DNA of 64,000 nt. It comes from Candidatus Kryptoniota bacterium. GTDB taxonomy: Bacteria > Bacteroidota > Ignavibacteria > Kryptoniales > JAKASW01. The notes beneath the pieces are model-generated. The model saw nothing but the letters and a program-made list of their open reading frames with translations. It did not search any database and was not told where the DNA came from. The stretch is taken from the NCBI GenBank assembly GCA_036567965.1, contig DATCTN010000031.1:186001-250000 (forward strand). The letters are read 5' to 3'. Shown here one piece after another: positions 1-7,417 of the stretch; the stretch's first letter is position 1, and every line of letters starts with the position of its first letter. The translations under genes and the position numbers were made by a program.

Positions 1-149
1 CGAGAGGTATGCGCGAAAAGGCTCCTCCTGTCTTAAATCGGATGCGTCACGACCATTTCTTCGAATCGTTTTATCGCGTACACGAAGCGGCTTTCACTTT
101 GACCCGTTTGCCGTTAGATTCATTTCCGAAGACCGAAGGGAAAACAAAC

Positions 150-1268
150 ATGAAGCCTTGTTTACACTTTTCGATGATCCTTTTCGCTTACCTGAGTCTC
201 GTCTTTCAGATGAGTTCATGTTCTTTCATTACAACCATACCGGAGAGCGACACAAGCGGCATCGTCGATGCCGACAATCCGAACATACAGTATATCGGCA
301 GGTTCAATTTCTCGAACCCCAAGAGAGTGCTGTTCGACTGGGCGGGGGTTTACATCTGTGCGAGGTTTTCCGGAACGAGTTGTTCCGTCAGGATTCATGA
401 TTCCACGGACGAATATGCCGTTACGATCGACGATCATGCGCCGAGAATTCTTTCCATGGATTCTTCCGACGTATACCGTGTTGCTTCGGGTCTCACCGAT
501 TCAGTACCCCACACAATCATACTTCAAAAGCGGACTGAGCCGCTTGTCGGAAGAGGGGCTTTCATGGGATTTATTCTTGACAGGGGCGCCAGGCTACTGG
601 CACCGGAGAAGAGACCCGGCAGGCGAATAGAGTACATCGGGAATTCAATTACAAGCGGATTCGGCGTGATGGGCGACTCTTCAAACTGCAATTTTACTCC
701 TCAGACAGAAGATGCAGCGATGTCGTTTGCTGCCATCGCATCGCGAGCATTGGGCGCTGACTACCACATGATCTCATACTCCGGCAGAGGAGTAGTGAGG
801 AATTACGGTGACAAGAACAAGATTTCTGTCGATCCGATGCCGGCTCTTTATGACCGTACGTGCAACTTTGACTCGACCGTAAAATGGGACTTCACGAAAT
901 GGATCCCGCAGTCAGTGGTCATCAATCTTGGTACGAACGATTTCTCAACGGAGCCGCATCCGGACAGGGACGTCTTTGAGGCGGCCTACGACAGGCTTAT
1001 CAACCGGGTTAGGGCTCTGTATCCTGGTGTGACGATGTTCTGCGTGACAGGTCCGATGATCATGGAACCATGCACAGACTACGTGAGTGAGGTGGTACGG
1101 AAGCAGCAGCAAAGCGAGGGAAGAGACAAAGATGTCTTCCTGATAGACATCCCGCACAGTATTATGGATCCGGGCGACTGGGGATGCGCAATGCACCCGA
1201 ATATTTTCGGCGCGGAAAAGATGGCGAATATCATAGTCCCCTTGATCAGACTGAGAATGAACTGGTGA
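150..1268 (+). CDS. CE2-like SGNH carbohydrate esterase, probable lipoprotein
   Basis: Likely removes acetyl groups from plant or microbial polysaccharides outside the cytoplasm. The 372-residue protein starts at ATG 150, preceded by GAAGGGA; the frame is open further upstream, but the signal peptide begins here. A hydrophobic stretch ends in MSSC, a weak lipobox with Cys24. An N-terminal beta-rich part is followed by an SGNH domain: GNSIT (catalytic Ser166), LGTND (Gly261, Asn263, Asp264) and a C-terminal MHPN with His349. The two-domain order and these blocks fit carbohydrate esterase family 2. The substrate is inferred only. It stands alone, convergent with the sulfur operon; the 188 bases after it show no clear terminator. 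Confidence 0.82.
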   Translation: MKPCLHFSMILFAYLSLVFQMSSCSFITTIPESDTSGIVDADNPNIQYIGRFNFSNPKRVLFDWAGVYICARFSGTSCSVRIHDSTDEYAVTIDDHAPRILSMDSSDVYRVASGLTDSVPHTIILQKRTEPLVGRGAFMGFILDRGARLLAPEKRPGRRIEYIGNSITSGFGVMGDSSNCNFTPQTEDAAMSFAAIASRALGADYHMISYSGRGVVRNYGDKNKISVDPMPALYDRTCNFDSTVKWDFTKWIPQSVVINLGTNDFSTEPHPDRDVFEAAYDRLINRVRALYPGVTMFCVTGPMIMEPCTDYVSEVVRKQQQSEGRDKDVFLIDIPHSIMDPGDWGCAMHPNIFGAEKMANIIVPLIRLRMNW

Positions 1269-1456
1269 ATTGCGCGACCGGCGTCGAAGGCAGGATTCGT
1301 TTTGCGGAATATTATTTGTGGATCAGTTCTTTCAACTCAAGAACAAAAGCACGATGAAATCGGAATCGGTCGGGTAATAACTTGCCCGGGTTTGATCGAA
1401 TCTTTCAATTCAAGTTCGTTCGACGATTCAACATTGCTCAGTACGGATTCCCTCGA

Positions 1457-1942
1457 TCAGAATGTCAACGAGATTGCATCCTGGCTGGCGAATTCCAGGA
1501 AGGTTGCGGCGCCGCCTATTTCAACCCCATCGATCAGATCTTCTTTCTTCACCCCCATTACATCCATTGTCATCTGGCAGCCGATCAGTCTCACGCCTGA
1601 CTCAATCGCAATATTGATGAGCTCGCTTAGCCTGGCAACATTTGCGCCCTTCATCCAGCTGTTCATCATCCCCGTTGCCACAGCTGTCATTCCCGGAAGT
1701 ACGCCGAGGATGTTAGGGACTGAAATTCCCAGGAGTGGTTTGGGCATCGCTGGATTGGCGATCGGCGCGACCTGGAGCTTGTCTGCACGTCCCTTCTTGA
1801 GGATTTCTAATCCGTAAAACGTAAAGAAGATCGCAGCTTCCATATCCATTGCCACGGCAGCCGTGCTGAGAATGAACGGGGGATACGCCATGTCTAGCGT
1901 ACCGTGAATCGAAATTATTGCAAGTCTCTTTGCCTGTGCCAT
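1457..1942 (-). CDS. DsrE/DsrF-like sulfur-relay family protein
   Basis: A 161-residue protein of the DsrE/DrsE2 type, small cytoplasmic sulfur-trafficking proteins that accept persulfide sulfur, often from TusA. The N-terminus has the family beta-alpha start and a hydrophobic helix rich in Ala and Met. A single conserved-looking Cys122 sits in GCQMTMDVMG near the C-terminus, which is the expected position of the persulfide-carrying Cys. It is the last gene of the minus-strand operon, about 100 bases after tusA, a common pairing. Function in sulfur transfer is inferred from family and neighbours; the exact partner is unknown. Confidence 0.8.
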   Translation of the reverse strand: MAQAKRLAIISIHGTLDMAYPPFILSTAAVAMDMEAAIFFTFYGLEILKKGRADKLQVAPIANPAMPKPLLGISVPNILGVLPGMTAVATGMMNSWMKGANVARLSELINIAIESGVRLIGCQMTMDVMGVKKEDLIDGVEIGGAATFLEFASQDAISLTF

Positions 1943-2043
1943 CTTAGTTGTATTCTTCTTTCAACTTCAATTTGTTGGACGATCTGGCGGATCAAGAAGC
2001 TTCAGGGACACGCCATGATCCCGGAGAGCTGTTTCTCTGTTCC

Positions 2044-2280
2044 TCATTTTATTTTCAAAATGTAAAAAATGTATCGACGGTCAGACTCTTCCTGACCGAC
2101 AAGTTGCTGCCCCGTCTTCCTGGCCCACGCTGAAATGTCCTTCACGGAGCCCGGGTCCGTGGCGATCATCTTCAGGATCTTACCTCGTTCCAATTCATCA
2201 AGGGCTTTCTTTGTTTTGATCACGGGAATCGGGCAAGCCAGTCCCGTGCAGTCGAGTGTCGCGTCAACTTTTATATCCAT
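2044..2280 (-). CDS. tusA: TusA-family sulfurtransferase
   Basis: A 78-residue protein with the family signature GLACPIPVIKTKKAL near the N-terminus; Cys16 of the CPxP motif is the residue that carries persulfide sulfur in TusA/SirA. Length matches the family (about 75-85). It lies between the rhodanese-containing fusion protein (81 bases upstream) and the DsrE-like gene, so a chain rhodanese to TusA to DsrE is plausible. In other bacteria TusA serves tRNA thiolation, molybdenum cofactor synthesis or sulfur oxidation; which applies here cannot be told from the sequence. Confidence 0.9.
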   Translation of the reverse strand: MDIKVDATLDCTGLACPIPVIKTKKALDELERGKILKMIATDPGSVKDISAWARKTGQQLVGQEESDRRYIFYILKIK

Positions 2281-2361
2281 TTGTTTCTCCTGAGCGATGG
2301 GACGCCCGTACTCACTCTCCGCCTATGTTCAAGGGTCCAACGGCCGGTCGGAATGACGAAC

Positions 2362-3813
2362 TCAATACCTCGGCAGACTTGGATCGATCTTTTCTGTCCA
2401 GGCATCCAATCCTCCTACGAGATTCTTCACGTCGGAAAACCCATGACGCCTCAGGAAATCTGCCGCTCTTGCGCTCCTGCCGCCCGACTTGCAGTGGACA
2501 ATTATTTCCTCAGTGCGATCGATTTCCGTGTATCTTCGAGGCAGCTCCGACAGCGGGATCAGCCTGGCGTCGAGATTCACGAGCGCGTATTCCTGAGGCT
2601 CTCTTACGTCGAGGAGGAACAGACGGTCACCTTTATCGAGGCGAAACTTCAGCTGCTCAACCGTAATCTCAGTCTTCTCGTCTGTTCCTTCCTCGATCCT
2701 CCTTGTCTTTCCGATTCCACAGAATTCCTCGTAGTCGATAAGTGCGTGAATGGTGGAATTCTCTCCGCACACGGGGCAGTCCGGATTCTTCCGAAGTTTC
2801 AATTCGCGGAACTTGAACTTCAGTGCATCGAACAGGATGAGTCTGCCAATAAGCGGCTCGCCTTCACCGAGTATGAGTTTGATGATCTCGAGCGCCTGCA
2901 GCGTGCCGATTATTCCGGGAAGGACTCCGAGGACTCCACCTTCAGCGCAGCTCGGAACAAGACCGGGCGGAGGCGGTGCAGGGTAGAGACAACGGTAGCA
3001 CGGTCCCCGTTTTGCGTCAAAGACGCTGACCTGCCCCTCGAACCGAAGAATAGAACCGTATACGTTCGGTTTCCCCAATAGAACACAAGCATCGTTAACC
3101 AGATACCTCGTTGGAAAATTATCCGTACCGTCCACTATAACATCATAACCCACAAAAAGATCGAGCGCGTTTTCGGATGTAAGACGTTCGTTATAAGTCT
3201 TGACATCAATATTCGGATTGATCCCGCTGAGACGCTCCTTCGCCGAGTCTAATTTCAATCTCCCGATGTCTGACGATGAGTGCATGATTTGCCTCTGAAG
3301 GTTCGTCGTGTCAACCACATCGAAGTCGACGATACCTATCGTGCCAATCCCGGCAGCCGCCAGGTACATGCCGACAGGCGAGCCAAGTCCGCCGGCTCCG
3401 ATCATCAGAACTTTTGCTGACTTCAATTTCTTCTGGCCCGGTAATCCAACCTCCGGTATGATCAGATGCCTGCTGTATCGTAAAATCTCCTCGTTGGAGA
3501 GAGTGACGTTTTCTATTTCTGTGTCTGCATTGACATCGACTCCGCCGGCTATTGACGGTACGATGCTGATAGTATCTGTGTCCCTTATGACCGTCTGCCC
3601 CTTGTCGAGGTACCTGATATCCTCGTCATTAAGGTAAATATTAACATAGCTTCGAAGACTCCCGTTCTCCGAATAAATGTGCTGACGCAGCTCACTATAT
3701 CTTGTGGTCAGGCTTCTCAGAGCCTCGTCGACGGTGGCGGCATCTACTTCTACTACATCGTGTCTCTCTGTATAAGGCCGAAGTGGAGTTGGAATGAATA
3801 TCTTTGTTGACAT
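2362..3813 (-). CDS. MoaD - MoeB/E1 - rhodanese triple fusion, sulfur-carrier activating protein
   Basis: A 483-residue three-domain protein. Residues 1-91 are a MoaD/ThiS/CysO-like ubiquitin fold ending in Gly90-Gly91. Residues about 105-345 are a MoeB/ThiF-type adenylating domain with nucleotide-binding GAGGLG (139-144), zinc cysteines C272/C275 and C346/C349, and Cys289 in SCAEGG. Residues about 375-483 are a rhodanese domain with active-site Cys441 in HCKSGGRSARA. MoeB-rhodanese fusions (MoeZ) are well known; here the sulfur carrier itself is fused in front, so its GG end is internal. Activation as thiocarboxylate would need cleavage after Gly91 or a separate carrier. The neighbours (JAMM peptidase, cysteine synthase) match the mycobacterial CysO-CysM-Mec pathway. 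Confidence 0.88.
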   Translation of the reverse strand: MSTKIFIPTPLRPYTERHDVVEVDAATVDEALRSLTTRYSELRQHIYSENGSLRSYVNIYLNDEDIRYLDKGQTVIRDTDTISIVPSIAGGVDVNADTEIENVTLSNEEILRYSRHLIIPEVGLPGQKKLKSAKVLMIGAGGLGSPVGMYLAAAGIGTIGIVDFDVVDTTNLQRQIMHSSSDIGRLKLDSAKERLSGINPNIDVKTYNERLTSENALDLFVGYDVIVDGTDNFPTRYLVNDACVLLGKPNVYGSILRFEGQVSVFDAKRGPCYRCLYPAPPPPGLVPSCAEGGVLGVLPGIIGTLQALEIIKLILGEGEPLIGRLILFDALKFKFRELKLRKNPDCPVCGENSTIHALIDYEEFCGIGKTRRIEEGTDEKTEITVEQLKFRLDKGDRLFLLDVREPQEYALVNLDARLIPLSELPRRYTEIDRTEEIIVHCKSGGRSARAADFLRRHGFSDVKNLVGGLDAWTEKIDPSLPRY

Positions 3814-3888
3814 TTCTTGTCCTTAACTATTGGTACTATTGATAATCTATCTTGTAATTGTCGCATTCTTGATTTGCTTTTGAGTCCA

Positions 3889-4350
3889 TCACCTGCTATG
3901 GGCAACAGTGGTAATCTCTTCGTCGGCTAAATTTTCTACGATTAGGTTGCTTTCGATGAATCTCTCCCGCGATTCGGACAGCCTCCACCCGCTCATCGTT
4001 TTCGATTTTCCTTCAGCGAGGGACACGATTAGATAGGCGAACAGAGGTAATGCGTGCTCAGTGTCGAACGCTGAAGGAATCGCCGGATGGTCGGGATGCG
4101 AATGGTAAAACCCCAGCAGGTCCATTCTGTGTTCAGCGGCAATGCGCTCTGCTTGCATATATTGTTCCGGTGTGATTAGGAACCTCCTTTTCCTGTTTTC
4201 GTCCTGGCTGTTGTTTATTTCGAATACTCTTCGAACCGTCTGAGATTCACCCGAGTTTTCGCCGAGCATGAATCCGCAGCCTTCCTCGGGGTAAGTCCGT
4301 TCGACGTGACGGTATATTTGTCTCACCTGGTCCTTCTTTAGCCTGATCAT
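3889..4350 (-). CDS. JAMM/MPN+ metallopeptidase (Mec-like)
   Basis: A 153-residue zinc peptidase of the JAB1/MPN family (M67). The JAMM motif is complete: an upstream acidic pair in PEEGCG (Glu22/Glu23), then HSHP with His83 and His85, Ser93 and Asp96, giving the HxH-x7-S-x2-D spacing. In the CysO pathway the homologue Mec releases cysteine from the C-terminus of the sulfur carrier. Here it sits directly between the cysteine synthase (12 bases upstream) and the MoaD fusion, so it may release cysteine, may trim the internal Gly91 of the fusion, or both. Cytoplasmic; no signal peptide. Confidence 0.88.
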   Translation of the reverse strand: MIRLKKDQVRQIYRHVERTYPEEGCGFMLGENSGESQTVRRVFEINNSQDENRKRRFLITPEQYMQAERIAAEHRMDLLGFYHSHPDHPAIPSAFDTEHALPLFAYLIVSLAEGKSKTMSGWRLSESRERFIESNLIVENLADEEITTVAHSR

Positions 4351-4362
4351 TTCATGCTCCTC

Positions 4363-5322
4363 TTACGGTTCATTTGTGAAATGGCCGGTACCGTACCTGG
4401 CGCCGCTGTCGGGGAAGATCGTCACGACAAGTCCGTCCTCCAACCCGGAAGCGACCTTGAGAGCCGCTGCCATTGCCGCACCGCTCGAGATTCCCACGAA
4501 TAGCCCTTCCTCTCGGGCAAGCTTTCGGGTCATCTCGTAAGCTTCATCGGTGGAAACGGTCAGCTGATCGTCGGCGAGTGATGGATCGTAGATCCCTGGA
4601 ACTATGGAAGACTCAAGATGTTTCAATCCCTCGATTGCGTGAAGCGGAAGGTCTGGCTGAAATGATATGCATGAAATTGACGGGTTCAATTCCTTGAGGC
4701 GTCTGCTTGTACCAGTGAACGTCCCAGTGGTCCCGAGTCCTGCGACGAAGTGTGTTATCCGGTGGCCTGTCTGCTCCCAGATCTCCGGTGCGGTTGTTGT
4801 GTAGTGAGCTTTCCAGTTTGCAGGATTATTGTACTGATCGGGATAGAAGTACTTCTCCGGTTCCGCGGAGACGATCTCTCTGACTCTCTGTTGTGCGCCG
4901 TCGGTTCCTTCCAGGGGATCGGTGTAAATGATTTCGGCACCGTAAGCTAAGAGGGCGTTCTTCCGTTCTCTGCTTGCATTTTCCGGAAGGGTCAATGCCA
5001 CTTTATAACCGAGCACACTTCCGATCATCGCGTAAGCAATCCCGGTGTTCCCGCTTGTTGCGTCTATGATTGTTTTCCCCCTCGTGAGTCTGCCGGACTC
5101 TTCCGCGTCGAGGATCATCTTGAGAGCGGCACGGTCCTTCACAGATCCGCCCGGGTTGAACCATTCAGCTTTCGCGAAGATTCTCACCTGGCTGTCATGC
5201 GGCGCAATTTTCTCTATCTGTACAAGCGGCGTGTTGCCTATGTTGCCGAGAATAGTATTGCGCTCATCCGGATTCCTCCGGCGGTGGTCTTTCGCTATCT
5301 CCGTTATTGCAAGCGAGCTCAT
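4363..5322 (-). CDS. cysM: PLP-dependent cysteine synthase (CysM/CysK family)
   Basis: Fold-type II PLP enzyme making the C-S bond of cysteine. Start ATG at 5322 is preferred over the in-frame GTG at 5334, because AGGA lies 5 bases before the ATG. Motifs: the PLP lysine in NPGGSVKDRA (residue 62 from this start), TSGNTG for the substrate carboxylate, and LGTTGT for PLP phosphate. Context with a MoaD-type carrier and JAMM peptidase suggests a CysO-type sulfur donor rather than free sulfide. By recall of Mycobacterium tuberculosis CysM, the Arg of its EPR motif that binds O-phosphoserine aligns with Asp in QPD here, so the acceptor (O-acetylserine or O-phosphoserine) is open. First structural gene of the operon; its leader carries an attenuator-like structure. 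Confidence 0.88.
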   Translation of the reverse strand: MSSLAITEIAKDHRRRNPDERNTILGNIGNTPLVQIEKIAPHDSQVRIFAKAEWFNPGGSVKDRAALKMILDAEESGRLTRGKTIIDATSGNTGIAYAMIGSVLGYKVALTLPENASRERKNALLAYGAEIIYTDPLEGTDGAQQRVREIVSAEPEKYFYPDQYNNPANWKAHYTTTAPEIWEQTGHRITHFVAGLGTTGTFTGTSRRLKELNPSISCISFQPDLPLHAIEGLKHLESSIVPGIYDPSLADDQLTVSTDEAYEMTRKLAREEGLFVGISSGAAMAAALKVASGLEDGLVVTIFPDSGARYGTGHFTNEP

Positions 5323-5387
5323 ATTCTTCCTCACTGGTTGTCTTTGATTTTTCGCAGACCATGAATCATAAACGTCTCAAAAAACGA

Positions 5388-5421
5388 AAAGCCCTTCATT
5401 GGGTTTTCCATGAAGGGCTTT
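5388..5421 (-). terminator. Attenuator hairpin in the cysteine operon leader
   Basis: On the minus strand, AAAGCCCTTCAT (5421-5410) pairs perfectly with ATGAAGGGCTTT (5399-5388) around a 10-base loop, followed by TTCGTTTTTTG. This is a 12-bp rho-independent terminator pointing at the cysteine synthase start 66 bases further on. It lies 24 bases after the stop codon of the Cys-rich leader peptide. Such a terminator between a leader peptide and its operon is the classic layout of transcription attenuation. Confidence 0.85.
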
Positions 5422-5470
5422 GAATCAGAATCTATTTTGGATTTTTTAAATCACGGATCCTCGCCCTTCA
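5411..5470 (-). promoter_or_regulatory. Candidate antiterminator pairing
   Basis: The leader peptide coding region contains TGAAGGGC (minus strand 5470-5463), perfectly complementary to GCCCTTCA (5418-5411), which is the 5' arm of the terminator hairpin. Pairing of the two would leave a 44-base loop and destroy the terminator. The segment lies 17 bases downstream of the last Cys codon. A ribosome stalled on the Cys codons would leave it free (readthrough), while a ribosome reaching the stop codon would tend to cover it (termination). The pairing is read from sequence; the mechanism is inferred. Confidence 0.7.
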
Positions 5471-5553
5471 AAAAATGGTGCGATCCAACAGGTACAGGCG
5501 CAACAACAAGCGCATGCGGAAGCGAGAGTATGAGATTTCTTTCCTGTTTTCAT
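5446..5553 (-). CDS. Cys-rich leader peptide (35 aa) of the cysteine operon
   Basis: A short frame from ATG 5553 to TAA 5446. Residues 12-23 read SACACCCACTCW: Cys at 14, 16, 17, 18, 20 and 22, six within nine codons, both TGC and TGT. The N-terminus is basic (Lys2, Lys5, Lys6), and the C-terminus has no further Cys. It begins just after promoter-like hexamers, so the 5' leader is only a few bases or absent. A terminator with an overlapping antiterminator follows. The natural reading is a cysteine-codon sensor peptide, as the Trp or His leaders are in enterobacteria. Mycobacteria are known to use poly-Cys upstream frames. A Cys-rich ribosomal natural product precursor was considered, but no modifying enzymes of that kind are nearby. 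Confidence 0.75.
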   Translation of the reverse strand: MKTGKKSHTLASACACCCACTCWIAPFFEGRGSVI

Positions 5554-5564
5554 CTTCGATTCAA

Positions 5565-5591
5565 ATTATAAATACTTAACTATTTTGTCAA
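5565..5591 (-). promoter_or_regulatory. Promoter of the cysteine operon leader
   Basis: On the minus strand a perfect TTGACA (5591-5586) is followed after 15 bases by a perfect TATAAT (5570-5565). The spacer is shorter than the usual 17, and this lineage may prefer other hexamers, so strength is uncertain. Transcription would begin near 5558, 5 or so bases before the leader ATG. Confidence 0.55.
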
Positions 5592-6025
5592 GTAAAAAGT
5601 TCAATAATTGGCTCAACCATGAGGCGCATAAAGATGCGCTTTGCGAGGAGGTTGATTCCCTTGACTGCGGATTGAGACGTCCCGGTCGCTGGAAGTCGCC
5701 TAAGTTTGACACTTGTAGCTGAAGTGGTGCACGGGTGGTGAGACCCGCTCTCTCTTTCTTTTGCACCTGAGACGATGTGGATCGAAGCCACCCGTATGTG
5801 TTCATCGGTCCAGACTCGACACGAATCAAAAAGAATTCACATTTCAATAACTTTTTTTATCAATCTAATAAGAAGCTAACGCAACCCGGCTTGTCATCGC
5901 ACCGGCACCACCTCAATTGTACAAAATCCCGCACTGTCACCCCGAATCAAGAGGCATAATATTTGACCGGAATTGATTGTCCTTTCCAGACGACTGCGTC
6001 CGGTCAGGGACGGTGAGGCTCGATA
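5592..6025. other. Intergenic region between divergent sulfur and glucan operons
   Basis: About 430 bases without a convincing gene. It holds a small hairpin GCGCAT-aaag-ATGCGC at 5624-5639 and short GC-rich inverted repeats around 5730-5800 (for instance CGGGT/ACCCG flanking GGTGAG). I could not match these to a tRNA or to a riboswitch. Promoters for both divergent operons should lie here; only the minus-strand one is recognisable. Confidence 0.5.
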
Positions 6026-6073
6026 TTGAGTTTATCCAAAGCTGAAGTCGATTTGTTCGAAGAGGATCTTCCG

Positions 6074-7417
6074 ATGCCTGAATCTGTTCCGGCTGTTATT
6101 GATGATGATATAATGTCCAGGTCAAGAACTGGTTACTTGCCTGAACTGACTATCCTGACTTCTCTTTTCTTCATGTGGGGATTTCTTACCTGCCTGAACG
6201 ATATTCTTATTCCACACCTCAAGGCGATCTTTCTCTTGGATTACGCCGAAGCAATGTTGATTCAACTCGCGTTCTTCGCTGCATATTTCGTTGTGTCCCT
6301 TCCTTCGGGAGTGATTGTCGAGAAGATCGGATATAAAAAAGGAATCGTGGTCGGTCTTGTGACCGCGGGAGCCGGCTGCCTGATTTTCTACCCTGCGGCG
6401 GGAATGCAGTCATATCCTCTTTTCCTTCTGGCGCTTTTCATATTGGCGTCGGGGATCACTCTCCTTCAGGTTGCGGCGAACCCGTATGTCGCGATATTAG
6501 GTAAACCGGAAACGGCATCGAGCAGACTCAATCTTACGCAAGCATTCAACTCGCTCGGCACGACGATCGCGCCGTATTTCGGAGCGCTCGTTATTCTTTC
6601 GGTCGCGGTGAAGAGTACTGAAGAGATCAGCAGGATGGACCCATCGCAGCTATCCGCTTACAAGTTAGCCCAGGCAAGCGCAGTGCAGGTGCCGTATCTC
6701 TGGCTGGCCGCGGCACTTCTTGTGATCGCAGCTGTGTTCACATTCCTGAAACTTCCGCAAGTAGAAGCCGCCGAAGTAGCTTCACGCTCAGGAAACAGGG
6801 AAAGAGTCGATAAGTTTCACGGGAGTGCATGGGGGTACAGGCACCTCATCCTTGGCGCCGCCGGGATTTTTGTATATGTCGGCGCCGAAGTATCGATCGG
6901 AAGTTTTCTAGTAAACTACATCGGTCAAGCAGATGTCCTCGGCATCGCTGCCGCCCGGGCAGGGAAGTTCGTCTCATTCTATTGGGGTGGAGCGATGGTC
7001 GGCAGATTCATCGGATCGGGGATCCAAAGGAAAGTCAGACCAGGCACCGTCCTTGCCTTCAATGCGGTCTGCGCAATCCTTCTCGTCGTCACATCGATGC
7101 TCTCGTTTGGATATCTCGCGATGATTTCAATCCTCTCAGTCGGTCTCTTTAATTCGATTATGTTCCCAACGATTTTCACGCTCGCAATAAACGGCCTCGG
7201 GAAACATACCGGCCAGGGATCCGGAATTCTCTGTATGGCGATCGTCGGTGGCGCAATTATCCCTGTGATACAGGGCGCGATTGCTGATGCGATCGGGATA
7301 CATCACGCGTTCATACTCCCACTGTTTTGTTATATGTTCATATTTTACTACGGACTGGTCGGCTGCAAGCCTGACCAAACACGACTTCTCAAGAATAGAA
7401 ACCTGGAACAAACATGA
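6074..7417 (+). CDS. FucP/GluP-like sugar:proton symporter (MFS, FHS family)
   Basis: Inner-membrane major facilitator permease with about 12 hydrophobic helices, resembling glucose/galactose (GluP) and L-fucose (FucP) transporters: [19 protein letters not shown] in helix 1, and [12 protein letters not shown] and [13 protein letters not shown] in the middle. ATG 6074 follows AGAGGA by 7 bases and is preferred; an in-frame TTG at 6026 would add 16 residues. It is the first gene of a coupled run, its stop overlapping the GH3 start by four bases (ATGA). Glucose released from beta-glucan is the likely substrate, inferred from the neighbours. Confidence 0.87.
   Translation: MPESVPAVIDDDIMSRSRTGYLPELTILTSLFFMWGFLTCLNDILIPHLKAIFLLDYAEAMLIQLAFFAAYFVVSLPSGVIVEKIGYKKGIVVGLVTAGAGCLIFYPAAGMQSYPLFLLALFILASGITLLQVAANPYVAILGKPETASSRLNLTQAFNSLGTTIAPYFGALVILSVAVKSTEEISRMDPSQLSAYKLAQASAVQVPYLWLAAALLVIAAVFTFLKLPQVEAAEVASRSGNRERVDKFHGSAWGYRHLILGAAGIFVYVGAEVSIGSFLVNYIGQADVLGIAAARAGKFVSFYWGGAMVGRFIGSGIQRKVRPGTVLAFNAVCAILLVVTSMLSFGYLAMISILSVGLFNSIMFPTIFTLAINGLGKHTGQGSGILCMAIVGGAIIPVIQGAIADAIGIHHAFILPLFCYMFIFYYGLVGCKPDQTRLLKNRNLEQT

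Noticed and set aside
5446-5553. Cys-rich peptide as a thiopeptide or lanthipeptide precursor
   Set aside because: The Cys cluster resembles some core peptides, but there is no YcaO, dehydratase or protease/exporter pair beside it; the nearby E1-like enzyme belongs to the sulfur-carrier pathway. The terminator and antiterminator favour a leader peptide.
5592-6025. Possible riboswitch or tRNA in the intergenic region
   Set aside because: Several short inverted repeats are present, but I could not assemble a cloverleaf or a known aptamer core on either strand.
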